This document shows, in pieces, positions 6,319 through 11,830 of a stretch of 11,830 nucleotides of DNA (position 1 is the stretch's first letter; every line of letters begins with the position of its first letter). The notes beneath the pieces were generated by a model. The model was not told the DNA's origin and ran no database searches. It worked only from the letters and a program-made list of their open reading frames with translations. The DNA lies in assembly GCA_016302065.1 (NCBI GenBank), contig JAEDOI010000029.1, positions 1 to 11,830 on the forward strand, in the 5' to 3' direction. The stretch is from Bacilli bacterium (GTDB taxonomy: Bacteria; Bacillota_I; Bacilli_A; RFN20; CAG-826). The translations under genes were made by a program, and so were the position numbers.

Positions 6319-8817
6319 TTAGTTTACATTTATTTTAATGATATATCTTTTATCTAATCTTTCATTAAATTTAAAAACAATCGTTTCATTATTTTTCGAA
6401 GTTAAACTAAAAGAAAGAGGAAATCTATTTTTGTTAGGCGAAAACATAGTAAATGGTACATCTTTTCCATTAATTGTAATAGATTTTATAGTTTCATTAT
6501 ATATATTTTCAAATTTAAAAGTGATGGTTCTTCTTCTTAATAAATTAGAATTTTTAAATTCTCCATTAGCTTTATTAAGAATAAATATATAGGATTTAAT
6601 ATGTTTATTATATTTAATTACATAATTAGTTTTTCGATATTCATTATATTGATATGCAACAGTTTGATGGTCGTCTTCGTAAATATAATCTTTATCAAAT
6701 TCTTCTTTTGAAGGATAATAATCAAATAAGAAATGTTTCCAATCAATCAATTTTGTGTTATTTACTTCATTAACAAGAGGAATAATAGAACCACATTTAA
6801 CAAAAATAGGTAGGAATTCACAGGTATTTTTAATTTTTAATGTAGTTGGCCCATTAATTATCTCTCCAGTAAATAGATTAAAGAAAGTAGATGAAGGAAG
6901 ATAAACTTTAGTATTATTTTCTTTTCTTATAATTTGCTTATATAAAGCAACTTTGGCTTGTCCTCCTCCTTGAAGATACTTCATTTTAAAGTTATATATT
7001 TTATTCTTTTCTAATTTAATAATTTTTGTAATTGCTGCTCCATGATAGTTCCAATCGCTATATACTTCTTTATCATCAATATAGAATATACTCCCATCGT
7101 CAATTGCTGCATATAGCATAACATTATTATTAAATTTTAATTTAAATTCAAAAATAGCTGTGAAATCATATGGTTTTATTGATTCATGAATACTATTTCC
7201 ATTTAATTCAAAATTTAATGTATCAAATTCACATTCATAATCTGGACTACCTTCTAAATTAATATTATTAAAAAATTTAGCTTTTACTTTTCCAACATAA
7301 TTTTCTATTGTTAAAGGAACTATTTTTGTATCAATTAGTGGGCTAATAAGAAGTTTATCACTTAACATAAATGTTGAATAATTATTATTAGCTTTTTTAT
7401 CATTAGGATAATTTAATGATAATGCTCTAATAAAAGGAAGGCCATTTTGATATGTTTCAAAAGCTTCTTTATAAATAAAAGGTAATAATCTATATCTTAA
7501 ATTAGTATAATTTCTAAATATATTAACTGTTTCTTCATCGTAGTTAAATGGTTCTCTAAACCTTTTAACACTACAAGTACAATGTGGTCTAAAAATTGGT
7601 TCAAAAGTTCCAAATTGAATCCATTTTATATATTCTTCTTTTGTTGGATCACCAATATGACCACCTAGATCACTTGAATAATAAGCGAGGCAATTTAAAG
7701 AACATTTAATCATATTTGATATTTCTTGAGTTAAAGAAGATATTGTAGATGTTATATCACCACTCCATTGAATAGAATATCTATGACTTGCTACATCTAA
7801 AATTTCCTTGTATTCTCCATTTATAATATTATTAACATTGCCCATTATTACTGGTCTTTTATAATGCTTAATGTCAAAAGATGAAGCTTCTTTAAAATAA
7901 TTTTGAGTAATTTCATAAAATGCATACATCCCTAAGGTTTCTGGAGCAATTAAATTTGTAGGAGATATTAACTTAGTTATCCAATTACGATCATACCACC
8001 AATAATCTAATCCATAGGAAAAGATATTTTTTAAATTATCTTCACGATATTTAATTTCTTCTTCATCAAATAATTGTTTATTATTAAATGGTTCAGGATG
8101 ATCGTTAAACATAATTTCGATATTACGTTGGTGAGCTTTAGAGAAGAAATCTTTTAAATCTTTAAATAAAGTATCATTAATTTCGTATCCAATTCCTCTT
8201 TCTTTTGCTTTTCTCCAATCAGTATCAATTACAAAATTATCTAAAGGTAAATTAAATTCATTAAATTTATCCATTAAGCTCAATGCTTCTTCACTTGAAT
8301 AAGGATAATATCTACTATTAAAACATCCTAATGTTGACAACCTAACAAATTCACTTGGTTTTGTTAAAAAGGTGTATAGTTTTCTTAACTTTTTATGATC
8401 TTTATTTGAAAACATGATATACATATCAAATGAATTTTCAAAAACACTATATTTTCCCTCTCCTTTTAAAGAATATCCACCATCTTTTAGTTCAATTTGA
8501 GGAGTGTCATTGATATGAAAAAACAAAGGTGTATTAATTGGTAGAGGAAGTTCTCCGTTTGTAAATTTAAAGTCAAATTTATATAGTATTTTATCGTTAT
8601 TTTTTATGTAAACGATATCTTTATTTTTTAAAATATGGATGAAATAGTTATGAAAATTTATTATGATTCTATCTTTTAGTTCTTTAAAAGAAAATTGTAA
8701 GTTTTCAAAATTATTTTTAGTTGGAATAAAGAGTGTATTTTTATCTTGAAATCTATATTTTTGAACTCTAATTATATCTTTATTAATCATTGATACATTT
8801 ATATTATTAAAAATCAT
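6319..8817 (-). CDS. glycoside hydrolase family 31 with PA14-like insertion
   Basis: An 832-residue cytoplasmic alpha-glycosidase without a signal peptide. The N-terminal beta domain covers about 1-155 and the (beta/alpha)8 barrel about 158-450. Barrel motifs are LPLDNFVIDTDW (190-201), YWWYDRNW with D276 in the nucleophile position, RPVIMGN, HRYSIQWSGD with D354 as probable acid/base, DLGGH (383-387) and the segment IKWIQFGTFEPIFRPH (397-412). A PA14-like sugar-binding domain (about 525-627; AAIDDGSIFYIDDKEVYSDW, later GQAKVALYK) interrupts the C-terminal beta region, which resumes with FLPIFVKCGSIIPL. The substrate is not certain: the Asp-Arg-Asn-Trp nucleophile motif differs from the D-[MF]-[NG]-E of common alpha-glucosidases and alpha-xylosidases, pointing to a less common subfamily; alpha-N-acetylgalactosaminidase is one possibility. 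The ATG has GGAGG eight bases upstream. No transporter or regulator gene adjoins it. Confidence 0.93.
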   Translation of the reverse strand: MIFNNINVSMINKDIIRVQKYRFQDKNTLFIPTKNNFENLQFSFKELKDRIIINFHNYFIHILKNKDIVYIKNNDKILYKFDFKFTNGELPLPINTPLFFHINDTPQIELKDGGYSLKGEGKYSVFENSFDMYIMFSNKDHKKLRKLYTFLTKPSEFVRLSTLGCFNSRYYPYSSEEALSLMDKFNEFNLPLDNFVIDTDWRKAKERGIGYEINDTLFKDLKDFFSKAHQRNIEIMFNDHPEPFNNKQLFDEEEIKYREDNLKNIFSYGLDYWWYDRNWITKLISPTNLIAPETLGMYAFYEITQNYFKEASSFDIKHYKRPVIMGNVNNIINGEYKEILDVASHRYSIQWSGDITSTISSLTQEISNMIKCSLNCLAYYSSDLGGHIGDPTKEEYIKWIQFGTFEPIFRPHCTCSVKRFREPFNYDEETVNIFRNYTNLRYRLLPFIYKEAFETYQNGLPFIRALSLNYPNDKKANNNYSTFMLSDKLLISPLIDTKIVPLTIENYVGKVKAKFFNNINLEGSPDYECEFDTLNFELNGNSIHESIKPYDFTAIFEFKLKFNNNVMLYAAIDDGSIFYIDDKEVYSDWNYHGAAITKIIKLEKNKIYNFKMKYLQGGGQAKVALYKQIIRKENNTKVYLPSSTFFNLFTGEIINGPTTLKIKNTCEFLPIFVKCGSIIPLVNEVNNTKLIDWKHFLFDYYPSKEEFDKDYIYEDDHQTVAYQYNEYRKTNYVIKYNKHIKSYIFILNKANGEFKNSNLLRRRTITFKFENIYNETIKSITINGKDVPFTMFSPNKNRFPLSFSLTSKNNETIVFKFNERLDKRYIIKINVN

Positions 8818-8850
8818 ACAATTTTCCTCCGACTAAAATAACATAACTCG

Positions 8851-8884
8851 AATATACAATAAATAAAAATATTGTTACTTTCAA
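8851..8884 (-). promoter_or_regulatory. promoter region of the GH31 gene
   Basis: On the minus strand TTGAAA (8884-8879) and TATTGT (8861-8856) are 17 bases apart; an overlapping alternative is GTAACA (8878-8873) with TATATT (8856-8851), 16 bases apart. Either leaves a leader of about 25-35 bases carrying GGAGG at 8830-8826. A small inverted repeat, ACAATA (8856-8861) and TATTGT (8870-8875), overlaps the -10 and could be an operator. Confidence 0.4.
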
Positions 8885-8892
8885 CATAGTTT

Positions 8893-8920
8893 TTGATACT
8901 ATTTTTATATGAAATATAAA
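8893..8920 (+). promoter_or_regulatory. promoter of the AlkD-like operon (leadered option)
   Basis: TTGATA (8893-8898, five of six) and TATAAA (8915-8920, five of six) are 16 bases apart. The start would be near 8927, giving a leader of about 15 bases with no Shine-Dalgarno before ATG 8942. Confidence 0.5.
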
Positions 8921-8929
8921 AATTTATAG

Positions 8930-8935
8930 TAAAAT
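8930..8935 (+). promoter_or_regulatory. -10-like element six bases before the AlkD-like gene
   Basis: TAAAAT is followed by ATATAT and the ATG at 8942. The spacing equals that at the two minus-strand genes without a ribosome site. It lacks a convincing -35, so the upstream TTGATA/TATAAA pair remains a competitor. Confidence 0.35.
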
Positions 8936-8941
8936 ATATAT

Positions 8942-9613
8942 ATGGATAATGAGAAACTTCTTGAAATTTTAAAGAGTAATTCAGATGAATCATATACATC
9001 TTTTTCTACTGTGTTAAGTAATACATCTTTAAAAATTATTGGAGTAAAAATTCCAAAGTTAAAAGAATTAGCTAAAATTTATAAAGATGAAGATTTTTCT
9101 AATATTACAAAAAATGAATATTTAGAAGTAGATATATTTTTAGGCTTTGTTAATAAATATAAATATAATGTTTATAAAGAAAGGTTATTAAATTTAGAAT
9201 CTTTATTTATGAAAGACTCATCATGGGCTGTTACTGATTCAGTTATAGCTTTTAATAAGAAAAAAGATGATGAAACAAATATTTATTTTTTCAAAAAATG
9301 GATTTTATCACCATATATATTTATTAAAAGAATGGGTTATGTTCTATATATTGCTACACTTAAAGATAATAAAGAAGCTATGAATATTCTTTTAAATAAC
9401 TCAAAAGAAACTGGAATTTATTATATAGATATGGCTTTATCTTGGGCATTAGCTGTAGCTTCTATTAATTTTGAAAATGAAATATATGAATATTTAAAAA
9501 CGACCAATGATTTATTCATTAAAAAACAAACAATAAGGAAAATAAAAGATTCTTATAGAAATACTATAGAATTTAAAAATAAATTAAATAATTTGAAAGG
9601 AGCAAAAAAATGA
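8942..9613 (+). CDS. AlkD-like DNA alkylation repair protein
   Basis: A 223-residue protein of the HEAT-like-repeat DNA glycosylase family (DNA_alkylation repair, AlkC/AlkD), which removes N3- and N7-alkylated purines without base flipping. Family features are the early KIIGVKIPKLKELAK segment (usually V-P-x-P-x-L-R-x-L-A), SSWAVTDSV with W95 and D99 four residues apart as in the W109/D113 pair of Bacillus cereus AlkD, R130 near the position of its R148, and YYIDMALSWALAVAS with W168 in the place of its second active-site Trp. The C-terminus IKKQTIRKIKDSYR is typical of the small Bacillota members. The start ATG has no Shine-Dalgarno. The last four bases (ATGA) overlap the next gene and its 3' end carries that gene's AAAGGAG, so it heads a three-gene operon. 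Substrate range is inferred, not visible. Confidence 0.85.
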   Translation: MDNEKLLEILKSNSDESYTSFSTVLSNTSLKIIGVKIPKLKELAKIYKDEDFSNITKNEYLEVDIFLGFVNKYKYNVYKERLLNLESLFMKDSSWAVTDSVIAFNKKKDDETNIYFFKKWILSPYIFIKRMGYVLYIATLKDNKEAMNILLNNSKETGIYYIDMALSWALAVASINFENEIYEYLKTTNDLFIKKQTIRKIKDSYRNTIEFKNKLNNLKGAKK

Positions 9614-10509
9614 AGGAATTCGAATTTGAAACAGGGTATGGTTATAACTTATTTGGTAACAAATGGGAAATTGATAACCCAAAAGAAATTGTCGTTATTA
9701 TTACAGGTATGGCAGAACATTCAGCAAGATATGATCATTTTGCCACATTCTTAAATAGACATGGTTTTTCTGTTTATTGTATCGATCATCATGGACAAGG
9801 TAAGAATACTCCTCTAGGTAGACCAGGTGAAGATTATTTTGCTAAAGAAATTGAAATTTATAATCATTTAATTATTGATTTAAGAGAAAAATATAATTTA
9901 AAAGTAAATGTTTTTGCTCATTCTATGGGTAGTTTCGTTACACAAGGTCTTATTGAAAAATATTCTTATAACATTGATAGAACAATACTTTGTGGAAGTA
10001 ATGGTAGAAATGGACTTGTTAAGATTGGTTATTTATTAGCTAAGATTATTGTAAACGATAAAAATAAAGATAAAGATGCTAACCTTCTTTATAAACTTTC
10101 AATTGGTGCTTATGAAAAGACTATTGAGAAAGGAGAAAGTATAAATTCTTGGATTAGTTATAACAAAGAAAACGTAAAAGTATATGATGAAGATCCATTA
10201 AGTGGTTTTAAATGTTCTAATGGTTTTTATAAAGAATTCTTTAAAGGGTTAACAACAATTCAAAAAACAAAAAATGTTAAAAAGATTAATCCAAAAATGC
10301 CTATTTTTATAATTGGAGGAGATAAAGATCCTGTTGGTAATAATGGAAAAGGCCTAGTAAATTTATATAATTTATATAAAAAGAATGGTTTAAATGTTAA
10401 ATTATGTATTTATAAACATATGAAACATGAGATTTTAAATGAAGAAAATAAAATGATTGTATATAATGATATTGTTTTATTTTTAAAGGATCGCTATGAA
10501 GAAAAGTAA
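9610..10509 (+). CDS. alpha/beta hydrolase, lysophospholipase / monoacylglycerol lipase type
   Basis: A 299-residue cytoplasmic serine hydrolase of the Hydrolase_4 group. The fold begins with IVVIITGMAEHSARYDHFA (oxyanion-side HG-like loop plus the conserved E-H-x-x-R-Y) and IDHHGQGKN. The nucleophile elbow is AHSMG with S105; Ala replaces the usual first Gly of G-x-S-x-G. The acid is probably D240 in GGDKDPVGNNG and the base is H273 in KHMKHEILNE, all standard for the family. The region between about 130 and 220 is the variable cap. Likely substrates are lysophospholipids or monoacylglycerols, but the family is broad. The start is set by AAAGGAG seven bases upstream. It overlaps the AlkD-like gene by four bases and the metalloprotease gene by 14. 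Confidence 0.88.
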   Translation: MKEFEFETGYGYNLFGNKWEIDNPKEIVVIITGMAEHSARYDHFATFLNRHGFSVYCIDHHGQGKNTPLGRPGEDYFAKEIEIYNHLIIDLREKYNLKVNVFAHSMGSFVTQGLIEKYSYNIDRTILCGSNGRNGLVKIGYLLAKIIVNDKNKDKDANLLYKLSIGAYEKTIEKGESINSWISYNKENVKVYDEDPLSGFKCSNGFYKEFFKGLTTIQKTKNVKKINPKMPIFIIGGDKDPVGNNGKGLVNLYNLYKKNGLNVKLCIYKHMKHEILNEENKMIVYNDIVLFLKDRYEEK

Positions 10510-11830
10510 AGTATTGTTATTTGTATCGTTATTTAGTTTATTAGCAGGTTTATTAACCAGTTGTTTTTTCATCGATAAAATTATTGATGGAATAGGTGGA
10601 GAAAATGGAAATAATGGAGGAGTTACAACTCCAAGTCTTGATGATGGAGCAACAGTAAATATTAGTGTTGACTCTTCACTTAGTAGTGGAGAAAATGTTT
10701 TAAAACCAACAGACTATGAATTGTCTTTATCTATGGATGATTTAATAAATTATGGAGTTTATAATATTTCTTATCTTCCATCTTTAGGAAACGCAAAAAT
10801 ATTAGTTTTACCAATTGATCTTTCAAGTTTAGTTCCTACAACTCCTTATAAACCTACTTCAACAATAACTAATAACATTAATAAAGCTTTCTTTGCAGAT
10901 AGTAGTGATTCCAGTTTATATTATGAATCAGTTGCTTCTTTTTATAAAAAATCTTCTTATGGAAAATTAAATATTAGTGGAGATGTAGCCTCCTGGTATG
11001 ATGTAACAAAAAGTGGATACAAATCATTAAGTCAAATAAGAAGTGAAAATGATGTTATCCAAATAATGAATGATGCTATACAAGCCTTACATATTGATAC
11101 TTCTAAATACGATGGAAATAAAGATGGAATAATTGATGGCGTATGGATGATTTATAACTATTATGATTATGCTACAGCTAGTCAGATGGGTATAAATATT
11201 AGTGATAATTATTGGGCATATACATTTTGGGATCAAGAAAATAAAACCCCTTCAGTTACTAAACCAGTTTCAAATGTTTTTGCTTGGGCAAGTTATGATT
11301 TTCTTTTAGAAGGCGGAGCAAGTAAAATTGATGCTCATACTTTAATTCATGAAACAGGACATATGTTAGGATTAAATGATTATTACGATTACAATGAAAA
11401 TGGAGCTCCTACAGGTCTTGTTGATATGATGGACGCTAACATTATTGATCATAATTTCTATTCAAAAATGGTTTTAGGTTGGGCAAAACCTTATATTGTA
11501 ACAGGAGATGTTAATATTCAATTATCTACTACAAATAATGAAAACAATTTTGTAATTGTTCCTTACAATAATCTTCCTATTAGAACTACAAATGGAAAGA
11601 AATATTTTAATCCATACGATGAATATATGCTTGTTGAATATTATTCTCCAACTGGATTAAATGAAAAAGATTCAGTCAATAAATATCCTGGAAATAACGT
11701 ACAAGGTTTTACAAAAGAAGGTTTTAGAGTTTATCATATTGATGCTAGATTATGGTATTTAAGATATACAAATGGTATATTTTCTACAAATTATTATAAA
11801 AATCAAGTTTTAACTAATAATGATTATTTA
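10496..11830 (+). CDS. M6-like zinc metalloprotease lipoprotein (partial, 3' end outside window)
   Basis: The first 445 codons of a gene that runs past the window end. The N-terminus has a KKSK basic stretch, a hydrophobic core and the lipobox L20-T-S-C23, so the protein is exported and lipid-anchored. A Gly/Asn-rich linker follows (about 32-43). The catalytic domain shows the zinc site HETGHMLGLND (H285, E286, H289, D295), a preceding calcium-loop-like YDGNKDGIIDG segment (205-215) before VWMIY, and LVDMMD then FYSKMVLGWAKP after it. This layout is that of M6 (immune-inhibitor-A-like) peptidases. AAAGGA five bases before the ATG lies in the end of the hydrolase gene, which it overlaps by 14 bases. 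The substrate is unknown; a surface protease acting on host or environmental proteins is inferred. Confidence 0.9.
   Translation, partial: MKKSKVLLFVSLFSLLAGLLTSCFFIDKIIDGIGGENGNNGGVTTPSLDDGATVNISVDSSLSSGENVLKPTDYELSLSMDDLINYGVYNISYLPSLGNAKILVLPIDLSSLVPTTPYKPTSTITNNINKAFFADSSDSSLYYESVASFYKKSSYGKLNISGDVASWYDVTKSGYKSLSQIRSENDVIQIMNDAIQALHIDTSKYDGNKDGIIDGVWMIYNYYDYATASQMGINISDNYWAYTFWDQENKTPSVTKPVSNVFAWASYDFLLEGGASKIDAHTLIHETGHMLGLNDYYDYNENGAPTGLVDMMDANIIDHNFYSKMVLGWAKPYIVTGDVNIQLSTTNNENNFVIVPYNNLPIRTTNGKKYFNPYDEYMLVEYYSPTGLNEKDSVNKYPGNNVQGFTKEGFRVYHIDARLWYLRYTNGIFSTNYYKNQVLTNNDYL

Noticed and set aside
6338..6592. Plus-strand open frame of 84 codons
   Set aside because: Antisense to the 3' end of the GH31 gene; the hydrophobic look comes from A/T-rich antisense codons.
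8814..8999. Minus-strand open frame of 61 codons overlapping the start of the GH31 gene
   Set aside because: Spans the divergent promoter region and the start of the AlkD-like gene; the protein is low complexity (Tyr, Ile, Asn) with no family motif.
1..11830. Mobile element, toxin-antitoxin, phage-defence or CRISPR system
   Set aside because: No transposase, integrase, repeat array, nuclease or toxin-like pair is visible; gene content is housekeeping plus surface and hydrolytic functions.

Overview
The window is strongly AT-rich and uses the standard bacterial code: UGG encodes Trp, and TGA ends queA and the AlkD-like gene. Enolase, lipobox lipoproteins, Shine-Dalgarno sites of the AAAGGAG type and a DUF4097-type lipoprotein point to a low-GC Bacillota, probably an uncultured, perhaps gut-associated, relative of Bacilli/Mollicutes. 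This placement is inferred from composition and gene content only. No rRNA, tRNA, CRISPR array, insertion sequence or phage gene is visible.

Left part (1-2301, + strand): a queuosine tRNA-modification operon, tgt (5' end missing) - queA - queH, with a 2-base gap and then a short overlap. Tgt inserts the base, QueA builds the epoxycyclopentane ring and QueH reduces epoxyqueuosine to queuosine. Convergent to it (2308-2751, - strand) is a small membrane protein with a C-terminal SHOCT motif.

Centre (2974-5140, + strand): enolase with its own promoter and terminator. It is followed by a separately transcribed 172-residue membrane protein of DUF4234-like type, built from three diverged repeats, with a well-formed promoter, Shine-Dalgarno and terminator.

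Minus-strand block (8817 down to 5145): a cytoplasmic GH31 glycosidase with a PA14-like insertion, a 106-residue protein I cannot firmly identify (its C-terminal half resembles the C-terminal domain of formyltransferases), and a DUF4097-type lipoprotein whose start overlaps the 106-residue gene.

Right part (8942-11830, + strand): an AlkD-like DNA glycosylase, a lysophospholipase/monoacylglycerol-lipase-type hydrolase, and an M6-like secreted zinc metalloprotease lipoprotein that runs off the window. Overlaps of 4 and 14 bases tie the three into one operon.

The most interesting cross-cutting signal is in translation initiation. Three genes that begin transcripts (the SHOCT protein, the 106-residue protein and the AlkD-like gene) lack a Shine-Dalgarno. 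Each instead has TAAAAT or TATAAT exactly six bases before its ATG, the arrangement expected for leaderless mRNAs. I found no convincing wholly new multi-gene system; the candidates are listed under findings with their weak points.
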